A stretch of 19,026 nucleotides of DNA from Firmicutes bacterium UBA2530 (GTDB taxonomy: Bacteria > Bacillota > Clostridia > Tissierellales > Sedimentibacteraceae): the NCBI GenBank assembly GCA_002340985.1, contig DDNC01000015.1, forward strand, positions 1 to 19,026, in the 5' to 3' direction. The position numbers and the translations under genes are program-made. Each line of letters starts with the position of its first letter. Position 1 is the first letter of the stretch. This document shows positions 12,970-19,026 of the stretch, in pieces. Under the pieces are notes generated by a model, which saw only the letters and a list, made by a program, of their open reading frames with translations, was not told the DNA's origin and ran no database searches.

Positions 12970-13538
12970 ATAATAATTCCTTGCGTTTTATTGATTGTAT
13001 CATAGCAAAGAACAAAAAGCTTATTTCCATGAAATTCAAACTCTTTTACAACTTCACACCCTAATTTTCTTGAATGAGCCTGAAATGACCTTTGATTGGA
13101 TTGATCCACATAGGTCACTAAAATAGGGTATCTGTCCTTCATCAAAAGTCTTGAACACTCAAATAAATTAAATAATACTTCAGTGCCCCTGTAATCCTTA
13201 TCTATACAAGCCGGTCCGTACTGGTAGGAATTATCTACCGACAATACTGTATCCTTATACTTAATATTAGGCAAGTCATCAATCATGGGTTTAAATACAG
13301 CCCATGTTTGCCAAAACTGCCAGGATGCTGAATTAGCAAAAGCAATCAATCTATCTCCATCATAAGCCACTGCTAATCCTTTTTCTTCTTCTATTAACCT
13401 TTTTAATTTATTCTCAGAAAAGAAAGTTCCAATAAATCCACCCGGTTTATCTTCTTCACTGATTGAATTCCTATGATATTTTTTCTCCAGCAACAAAATA
13501 CCCGGAATGTCTTTTATCTCAGCTCTGCGATAGTTCAT
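12963..13538 (-). CDS. GNAT-type acetyltransferase
   Basis: A 191-residue protein of the Gcn5-related acetyltransferase fold. It starts MNYRRAEIKDIPGILLLEKKY, a usual GNAT opening. YGPACIDKDYRGTEVLFNLFE resembles the strand and acetyl-CoA pyrophosphate loop, though the R/QxxGxG loop is degenerate (KDYRGTEV). NQRSFQAHSRKLGCEVV matches the late N..S...H.K.G(F/C) helix. The substrate is unknown. The start at 13538 is preferred because GGAGGGG lies just upstream; a longer form would begin at 13550, inside that site. It begins 24 bases after the acyltransferase gene on the same strand, so the two form an operon. Confidence 0.8.
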   Translation of the reverse strand: MNYRRAEIKDIPGILLLEKKYHRNSISEEDKPGGFIGTFFSENKLKRLIEEEKGLAVAYDGDRLIAFANSASWQFWQTWAVFKPMIDDLPNIKYKDTVLSVDNSYQYGPACIDKDYRGTEVLFNLFECSRLLMKDRYPILVTYVDQSNQRSFQAHSRKLGCEVVKEFEFHGNKLFVLCYDTINKTQGIIIN

Positions 13539-13562
13539 TTTCCCCTCCATTGCCGGAAACTT

Positions 13563-14630
13563 TTAGCTTGAAGCAGCGGATGCTGTTTTTTTTCTTGCCT
13601 TGATTTTATTTTTCATAAAAGTAAATGAAAGGCATGATAGAATTGTTATTGGCATTACCGTTAAAAAATACATTATCAGTCTCTTTGTTACGGATAAGAT
13701 CCCATTTTCCCTAGTGTATAGAACCATCAGCGTCAATACAAGCGGATGCATCAGATAAATATAGTATGAGCTCTGCCCGAACAACTTAACGAAGGGGTAA
13801 ATATTCTTCATCAGCTTCTTCATTACCAATCCCACAAGGTACACAAAGAAAACTGATACAACTGAAAATAAAAACCATACTCCCACATATATGGAAAGAT
13901 TATAGTAGGATACCGCCGTATATACCGCCGCACAAACAACATAAAGCGCTGAAATTAAAGCCTTATGTTTATTAATCCAGCTTGTATACCTGTCATATTC
14001 CAATGTGACATATATACCAAGCATAAAGAAGAACATATATTTAAGAAACAGCCTGTCTGAATTTTCATATCTTATAAATTCGGCACAGAGAGCCGTTATT
14101 ACTGCCGAAATAATTAAAATAGTAACCCTGTTCTTTGAATTTTTAAGCAGCTTGTAAAAAACGGGGCCTACAATGTACATCTGAACAATTATTATAACAA
14201 AATAAAGATGATAGGACATTGTGCCGCTAAAGACCTTGTCCAAGAAATCCTGCATATCAAAGGGATAAAATCCATAAAGGCGTTTTTCCATATACACTGC
14301 GTAATAAATTACACACCACACAATATAAGGTATCAGAACTTTTCCCATTCTCTTTTTTATAAACGGCAAATATTTAAATTCTTTTTTTCTGTAGCTGTAA
14401 AAGCTTGTCACACCGCTTAAAAAAATAAATATGGGCGTTGTAAACTTGAGGCTTCTGTTCAGAATGAGTATAATAATATGCGGAAGGCTTCCCTGAATAT
14501 AGTCTGTGGTCCCTATGGCTGTAATATGTACAATAATTACTGCCAGACATGCAATAACCCTCATATAATCCAACTCATAGAGCTTGTCTGTATTTACTTT
14601 ATTTTCGATTGCTTGGGATGGCTGTATCAT
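13563..14630 (-). CDS. Acyltransferase-3 family membrane protein
   Basis: A 355-residue integral membrane acyltransferase of the OafA/NodX/acyltransferase-3 family, which adds acetyl or similar groups to surface polysaccharides or other carbohydrates. It opens with ELDYMRVIACLAVIIVHI (19-36); the Arg and the following His (H35) are the family's catalytic landmark. About ten hydrophobic helices follow, with SGVTSFYSYRKK and FGQSSYYIYLMHP near the ends, and a basic C-terminus. The ATG at 14630 is chosen over one at 14741 because GGGAAAGG lies 3 to 8 bases upstream and family members begin here. The target polymer is unknown. It heads an operon with the GNAT gene. The upstream promoter is overlapped by a perfect palindrome and shared with the divergent XRE regulator. 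Confidence 0.9.
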   Translation of the reverse strand: MIQPSQAIENKVNTDKLYELDYMRVIACLAVIIVHITAIGTTDYIQGSLPHIIILILNRSLKFTTPIFIFLSGVTSFYSYRKKEFKYLPFIKKRMGKVLIPYIVWCVIYYAVYMEKRLYGFYPFDMQDFLDKVFSGTMSYHLYFVIIIVQMYIVGPVFYKLLKNSKNRVTILIISAVITALCAEFIRYENSDRLFLKYMFFFMLGIYVTLEYDRYTSWINKHKALISALYVVCAAVYTAVSYYNLSIYVGVWFLFSVVSVFFVYLVGLVMKKLMKNIYPFVKLFGQSSYYIYLMHPLVLTLMVLYTRENGILSVTKRLIMYFLTVMPITILSCLSFTFMKNKIKARKKTASAASS

Positions 14631-14697
14631 ATCCTTTCCCTCTTTCCATTGATATCTTATACTGATTCGCATTAAATCAGTTTCCTTGAAACGAATT

Positions 14698-14727
14698 ATT
14701 ATATACTGTTTCACATGTAGCGGACAA
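14698..14727 (-). promoter_or_regulatory. Promoter of the acyltransferase operon
   Basis: TTGTCC (14727-14722) and TATAAT (14703-14698) on the minus strand are 18 bases apart, about 70 bases before the start codon. Confidence 0.5.
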
Positions 14728-14737
14728 ATATTTGTCC
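14722..14737. promoter_or_regulatory. Perfect 16-bp palindrome over the -35 element
   Basis: GGACAAATATTTGTCC is exactly self-complementary and contains the -35 of the acyltransferase operon. This is a classic place for a repressor operator. The divergent XRE regulator at 14970 is the nearest candidate. Confidence 0.6.
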
Positions 14738-14741
14738 TCAC

Positions 14742-14969
14742 TATTAAATTAAAATAGTATTATTTAGTTTAACATGATAAGTACATATTTTCAATTGGCA
14801 TTTTAATCAAGTTTATATTCACGCGATGCATATATATCCGCCACACACGTCTTTTCGACCTGTTTTATAAATATTTTTGATAATTTATAAATTTATTACG
14901 TTTTGGCGTATACGTTTAAACGAATTTATGGTAAAATTACTTCAAATATTATAAGAAGAAGGTATCGAT
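14742..14969. other. Divergent intergenic region before the XRE gene
   Basis: An extended -10, TGGTAAAAT (14929-14937), lies 32 bases before the XRE start, and CGTTTAAACG (14913-14922) just upstream is a second perfect palindrome. No convincing -35 is seen. The remainder is featureless AT-rich DNA. Confidence 0.35.
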
Positions 14970-15212
14970 ATGTGTATTAAAGAGGCGGTTATTGAAAGAA
15001 TCAACGAAATATGCATCCAGAGGAATCTGGCTGTAAACAAGCTTGCTACCTTGTCGGGCATTACACCTTCTACCGTCTACAGCGTATTTGACATTGACAG
15101 GAAAGATATAGGCATTGTACTAATTAAGAAAATTTGTGATGGACTTGAAATTACACTGAACGATTTTTTCACCTCGGAGATTTTTGAAGCGCTGGACCAG
15201 GAACTCATTTAA
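14970..15212 (+). CDS. Small XRE/Cro-CI-family regulator
   Basis: An 80-residue DNA-binding protein that consists almost only of one helix-turn-helix domain (about 8-66): INEICIQRNLAVNKLATLSG, ITPSTVYSVFD, then KKICDGLEITLNDFF. It matches the short XRE regulators common in Clostridia, without an extra ligand domain. AGAAGG lies 7 bases before the ATG. Its divergent arrangement with the acyltransferase operon, and the palindromes in between, suggest it represses that operon and perhaps itself. A compact terminator follows. Confidence 0.88.
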   Translation: MCIKEAVIERINEICIQRNLAVNKLATLSGITPSTVYSVFDIDRKDIGIVLIKKICDGLEITLNDFFTSEIFEALDQELI

Positions 15213-15220
15213 AAAATTTT

Positions 15221-15246
15221 GGTGTAAACTTCTGTTTACACCTTTT
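15221..15246 (+). terminator. Terminator of the XRE gene
   Basis: GGTGTAAAC (15221-15229) and GTTTACACC (15234-15242) form a perfect 9-base stem with a 4-base loop, followed by TTTT. On the other strand it can also stop the DUF2508 gene, whose stop codon lies just beyond it. Confidence 0.85.
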
Positions 15247-15250
15247 ATTA

Positions 15251-15505
15251 TTACATTGCATTTTCATTTTTTATTTGGCGCAGCAAGTATACATATTTTT
15301 TTTCGGCAGCTTCCACATTGTAAATTGCATAATCAACCAAATCAGGCTCGGATACATTTTCAAATATATTCTTTGCTTCCTCCCACTCCTTCTTTGCACT
15401 TTCCAGGTTAGCATACAGATCATTTTTTACTTCGTGGCTCTTTTGAGACTTGAAACTACCTAAAATACTATTAATTTTTAATTCCTTGTTTGATATATCT
15501 CCCAT
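15251..15505 (-). CDS. YaaL-like DUF2508 family protein
   Basis: An 84-residue soluble, mostly helical protein. The family signature is clear: KKEWEEAKNIFENVSEP, then DLVDYAIYNVEAAEKKYVYLL (read in parts) and a short charged tail. The B. subtilis member, YaaL, lies between recR and bofA, but here no recombination or sporulation gene is nearby, so the gene has been separated from that context. Function is unknown. GGGAGG lies 7 bases upstream of the ATG. It converges with the XRE gene. Confidence 0.85.
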   Translation of the reverse strand: MGDISNKELKINSILGSFKSQKSHEVKNDLYANLESAKKEWEEAKNIFENVSEPDLVDYAIYNVEAAEKKYVYLLRQIKNENAM

Positions 15506-15566
15506 GATAACCTCCCTATATAATTATTATAGGCAAGTATCTCCTTTTTATTCATAACATTCCAAA

Positions 15567-15575
15567 ATTATATCA
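15567..15575 (-). promoter_or_regulatory. Extended -10 for the DUF2508 gene
   Basis: TGATATAAT on the minus strand, about 60 bases before the start codon, is a perfect -10 with the TG extension. The -35 is poor. Confidence 0.4.
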
Positions 15576-15758
15576 CTTTCATTATGACAAGCGTTTATAC
15601 TTATTAAAAAATTATCAATTATTCAAAAAAACATAAATTTTTGTAATTTTATGCCGAATAAACTTACACAGCTATTTTTGAAAATGAGTGATGATACTCA
15701 TTTTATTTTTGACAATTATGAATAAATTTTAATCATATAACAAATTACGGAGCTGAAT

Positions 15759-17822
15759 ATGGTCTCAAATAACAAGATTTATAAATCAGATATAAGCAAG
15801 CTGCTTCTATCCTCCCCATATGCTGTCGCCATTCTCGACAGGGAGCAGAAAATAGTTGATATCAATGACAATTTTAAAAAAATGTTTCAATACAGTCTGA
15901 CTGAAGCCAAGGGAAAATTTATCAGCAACTTGGTATCTTTTGAACATCACAGGAAACAAGTCGACAAGAACGTTGAAAAAATATACAAGGGTCACGGGCT
16001 TAAGCTTGAGGGGGAGAGGAAGCGCAAGGACGGAAGTGCAGTATATGTTGAGATAATGGGACATCCCGTAATCCACCGCCAGATGGTAGTCGGAGTTTAT
16101 ATTTTATACATTGATGTATCTGAGAAGAAAAATAATGAACGCCAGCTTCATCTGTTCAAAAAAATTCTTGAGAAAAATACTGAAGGAGTTTTTATAACCG
16201 ACAAAAACGGTAACGTGGAATGGATAAACAATGCTTTTACTGATATCACCGGTTACACTTCTGAAGATTTGATTATTCCGAAAATCAATATCTTACAATC
16301 CGGTATTTACAGTGATGAATTTAACGATATACGTAATCATGTTGCTTATTATGAATCATGGAAGGGAGAAGTCTGGAATACAAATAAAAACGGTTATACC
16401 TATTCCGCATGGATGTCAATCAGCAGCATTAAAAACGAACAGGAAGAAATAACTCATTATGTGGGTATTATGAAGGATCTCTCTGAAAAAAAGAAAATCG
16501 ATAAAAGGATGATTGAGCTGCAGCAGAAAGATGCTCTGACAGGCCTGTATAACAGGCATTATTTCCTGGAAGCTATGGAAAGGCATATTGTAAGCTGCGA
16601 GAAATTTAATCACAAATTTTCTGTCATCGCAATAGATATTGACAGCTTCAAGGACATCAACGATTCTTTGGGTCACAGCGTCGGAGACAGATTGCTCATT
16701 GCTGTATCCGACAGAATGGCTGCTTCATGCACACAGTGTATGATATCAAGGGTTGACGGTGATGAATTTGCTCTTCTGAGCACCTTAGTAGATAAAAATG
16801 AGCTGCTGTATTTTGCTGAAATGATGCTCTATCAGTTAGAAATACCGTATATAGTTTCAAATACAGAAATATATTTGAAATTCAATGTTGGTATTTGTTT
16901 ATTTCCGGAAGATGGTAAAAGTTCTGAAAATTTAATGCGTTTTGCAAATGCCGCAATGAATCATTCCAAAAACGAATTAAGCAGCAGGATATGCTTCTAT
17001 TCAAATAATATTTCAAAGGAAACTGAAGAAAAATTTTATTTGGCAAATTACTTGTTTGGCGCAATTACCAATAGCGAATTGACGGTGTGCTTTCAACCCA
17101 TTTTTGAAATAAATGAAGTTAGAATCGTCGGAGCCGAAGCATTGCTGAGGTGGCACAGCCCCATACTGGGAAATATACCGCCTGATAGATTCATATCTAT
17201 AGCAGAAAAAACCGGCCAAATAATTGTTATCGGCGAATGGGTCATAAAAGAGGTATGCAGTCAGATGCACATTTGGAAAGACAAAGGATACCGACTTTTT
17301 CCCATATCCATAAATCTTTCCGTAAAGCAGTTAGAGCAGCCTAATTTCTCGAAAACTGCCATGGATATAATCAAGAGCGAAAATATAAATCCGGGACTTA
17401 TTGAATTTGAAATAACTGAAAGCGTGTCATCAGGAGACATAACACAAATTGTCAATAATATAAAGGAATTGAAACGAAACGGAATAAAAATATCTATGGA
17501 CGATTTCGGAACAGGGTTTTCTTCACTCGGACAATTGGACATCTTTGAACTGGACAAGCTAAAGATTGATAAAATATTTATCGATGACTTAGTAACCGGA
17601 GCCAGAAGGCAAAATCTTGTCAAATCGATTATCGCCATGGCTAAAAGCCTGAATCTTGTAACCGTTGCAGAAGGAATTGAAACATGTGAGCAGCTTTGTC
17701 AGCTTAAGGGTTTGGGCTGCCAACTGGGTCAGGGATTTATATTCAGCAAGCCGCTTACAGCGGCGGATATCGAAAGCTTATTATATCAGGAAAAAAAATT
17801 TAAGTTTACGGCCTGTAAATAA
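15759..17822 (+). CDS. PAS-PAS-GGDEF-EAL cyclic-di-GMP signalling protein
   Basis: A 687-residue cytoplasmic sensor that makes and/or breaks cyclic-di-GMP. Two PAS domains (about 12-122 and 132-245) would sense a small molecule, redox state or energy state. The GGDEF domain (about 255-415) has DIDSFKDINDSLGH (293-306), but its signature reads D333-G-D-E-F337 instead of GGDEF, and no RxxD inhibitory site is seen 5 residues before. Cyclase activity is therefore doubtful. The EAL domain (about 425-680) keeps E460-A-L, N519, EITE (550-553), DDFGTG (581-586), LKIDK (K602), AEGIE (E638, E641) and GQGF (Q658), so phosphodiesterase activity is likely. No membrane segments. GGAG lies 6 bases before the ATG. 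A chemoreceptor gene follows 72 bases downstream on the same strand, with no terminator between. Confidence 0.94.
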   Translation: MVSNNKIYKSDISKLLLSSPYAVAILDREQKIVDINDNFKKMFQYSLTEAKGKFISNLVSFEHHRKQVDKNVEKIYKGHGLKLEGERKRKDGSAVYVEIMGHPVIHRQMVVGVYILYIDVSEKKNNERQLHLFKKILEKNTEGVFITDKNGNVEWINNAFTDITGYTSEDLIIPKINILQSGIYSDEFNDIRNHVAYYESWKGEVWNTNKNGYTYSAWMSISSIKNEQEEITHYVGIMKDLSEKKKIDKRMIELQQKDALTGLYNRHYFLEAMERHIVSCEKFNHKFSVIAIDIDSFKDINDSLGHSVGDRLLIAVSDRMAASCTQCMISRVDGDEFALLSTLVDKNELLYFAEMMLYQLEIPYIVSNTEIYLKFNVGICLFPEDGKSSENLMRFANAAMNHSKNELSSRICFYSNNISKETEEKFYLANYLFGAITNSELTVCFQPIFEINEVRIVGAEALLRWHSPILGNIPPDRFISIAEKTGQIIVIGEWVIKEVCSQMHIWKDKGYRLFPISINLSVKQLEQPNFSKTAMDIIKSENINPGLIEFEITESVSSGDITQIVNNIKELKRNGIKISMDDFGTGFSSLGQLDIFELDKLKIDKIFIDDLVTGARRQNLVKSIIAMAKSLNLVTVAEGIETCEQLCQLKGLGCQLGQGFIFSKPLTAADIESLLYQEKKFKFTACK

Positions 17823-17894
17823 CCTTGTCTGTGGTGTGACTACAAATTAGCATCATTTTTGGAAATATTATATTTTAAAAAAATCGGAGGAGAA

Positions 17895-19026
17895 ATGAAA
17901 AAATTTAAATTAAGCAGCATTAAATTAAAGCTGATTTTCTTTTTTGCTGTATTAATACTTGCTTCTTCAACTGCATTTGGGCTTATTTCAATACGCAGAG
18001 CAAGCGAAGCCCTAACAGAAGAGGCGGAAAAATCTCTTATTATGTTAGCTGAAGATGCTGCGAAATTATCTGAGAGCAGAATACAAACACAGAGGGAAGT
18101 GCTCAGCATGATGGCTGCAACCCCTGGAATAAATTCCATGGATTGGGAAATACAACAGCCTATATTGGAAAATCAGCTTAAAAAAACAAACTTTTTAGCT
18201 GTTGCCGTGGTATATCCTGACGGAGTTGCACGTTACACTGATGGCACAACAAGTGAATTAGGAGACAGGACATATGTGAAAAGAGCATTTGCCGGAGAAG
18301 CCAATGTATCCGACCTAATAATAAGCAGAGTAACAAATTCTGTTGTTTTAATGTATGCCGCCCCAATTGAAAAGGATGGCAAGGTACTGGGCGTATTAAT
18401 CGGGAGAAGAGACGGTAACGCACTGAGCCTTATTGTAGACGACACCGGATTTGGAGACAGCGGATACGGATACATGGTCAATTTAAGCGGAACCGTAGTG
18501 GCGCATCCCAACAGAGATATGGTAATGGAGCAATTCAACCCAATACAGGCGGCTGAAAGCGATGATAGCATGAGCTCCACGGCGAGATTAATTGAAAAGG
18601 CACTGCAGGAAAAGCACGGTGTCAGCAACTATGTTTTCAACGGAAATTCATTGTATGCAGGCTATTCTCCCATAGAGGGCAGCGAATGGATGTTTATTAT
18701 AACCGCAAATGAGAACGAAGTGCTTGCATCCATTCCCAAACTGGAAAAGGCCATAATAAATGTGCTCTATATTGTGCTTGCAGCAAGTGTCGTGCTGGTT
18801 TATATACTGGGAAGCTCAATTACAAATCCGATTATAAAATCCATACAGCATTCTAAAAAAATAGCTGAATTGAATTTAACTGAGGACCTTCCTAAGAAGT
18901 ACAGAAAAAGAAAAGATGAAATAGGCGATCTCGCCAATGCACTTCAGGTTATAATAGACAGCATTAAAAATATTATTACGGAAATTACGGATACATCGTC
19001 ACAGGTCCTGAGAGCATCGGAAGAAA
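17895..19026 (+). CDS. Methyl-accepting chemotaxis protein, 3' end cut by the window
   Basis: The visible 377 residues give the sensory half of a transmembrane chemoreceptor. A basic start MKKFKLSSIKLKL leads into the first membrane helix (about 14-32). The extracellular part (about 35-285) has dCache features: VAVVYPDGVARYTDG, RTYVKRAFAGE, GYGYMVNLSGTVVAHPN and YAGYSPIEGSEWMFIITA. A second membrane helix (about 300-315) and a HAMP segment (ITNPIIKSIQHSKKIAELNL, RKDEIGDLANAL) follow. The cytoplasmic methylation and CheA-contact domain must lie beyond base 19026. dCache receptors often bind amino acids or organic acids, but no ligand motif can be assigned. GGAGG lies 4 bases before the ATG. 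Confidence 0.92.
   Translation, partial: MKKFKLSSIKLKLIFFFAVLILASSTAFGLISIRRASEALTEEAEKSLIMLAEDAAKLSESRIQTQREVLSMMAATPGINSMDWEIQQPILENQLKKTNFLAVAVVYPDGVARYTDGTTSELGDRTYVKRAFAGEANVSDLIISRVTNSVVLMYAAPIEKDGKVLGVLIGRRDGNALSLIVDDTGFGDSGYGYMVNLSGTVVAHPNRDMVMEQFNPIQAAESDDSMSSTARLIEKALQEKHGVSNYVFNGNSLYAGYSPIEGSEWMFIITANENEVLASIPKLEKAIINVLYIVLAASVVLVYILGSSITNPIIKSIQHSKKIAELNLTEDLPKKYRKRKDEIGDLANALQVIIDSIKNIITEITDTSSQVLRASEE

Overview
The window looks like chromosomal DNA from a low-GC anaerobic Firmicute of the class Clostridia. The signs are AT-rich intergenic DNA, strong GGAGG-type ribosome binding sites, sigma-A-like promoters, several ferredoxin-type proteins, a YaaL/DUF2508 protein, and an N-terminally extended RsmH paralogue. 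No rRNA, tRNA, CRISPR array or intact insertion sequence was seen. The species cannot be named from this sequence.

The most important region is a minus-strand cluster at about 9760 to 7259. It reads, in transcription order: a cysteine-rich ArsR repressor, hgcA, hgcB, the remnant of an Acr3 arsenite efflux permease, and an acetyltransferase of the phosphinothricin/arsinothricin (PAT/ArsN1) type. HgcA is recognised by its cap-helix motif NVWCAAGKG and its five C-terminal membrane helices. HgcB is recognised by CMECGACAMNCP and the GVGCA motif. Together HgcA (membrane corrinoid protein) and HgcB (ferredoxin) are the known determinants of microbial mercury methylation. Here they sit inside what looks like an arsenic-resistance operon whose efflux pump has been deleted. 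One strong promoter with a palindrome in its spacer and a flanking direct repeat precedes the ArsR gene.

Region by region: 83-1180 is a compact DEAD-box RNA helicase (minus), divergent from an RsmH-like rRNA methyltransferase (1390-2436). A small unknown protein follows (2766-2972). A second ArsR gene (3161-3481) converges on a ferredoxin/NapH-like membrane iron-sulfur pair (4305 to 3502). A 762-residue lipoprotein with a C-terminal KPVIYLYP domain fills 4782-7070. The ars/hgc cluster follows. After it come a lipoprotein with two tandem ~147-residue domains (11139-10048), an IclR regulator (12078-11314) divergent from an HD-domain protein (12348-12923), and an acyltransferase-3/GNAT pair (14630 to 12963) divergent from a small XRE regulator (14970-15212). 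Then come a DUF2508 protein (15505-15251), a PAS-PAS-GGDEF-EAL cyclic-di-GMP protein (15759-17822) and the start of a dCache chemoreceptor (17895 to the window end).

Two themes recur: thiol or metal sensing by ArsR proteins next to iron-sulfur redox genes, and environmental signalling at the right end (cyclic-di-GMP and chemotaxis). The genes right of 10048 look like ordinary core and accessory genes and have no evident link to the hgc cluster.
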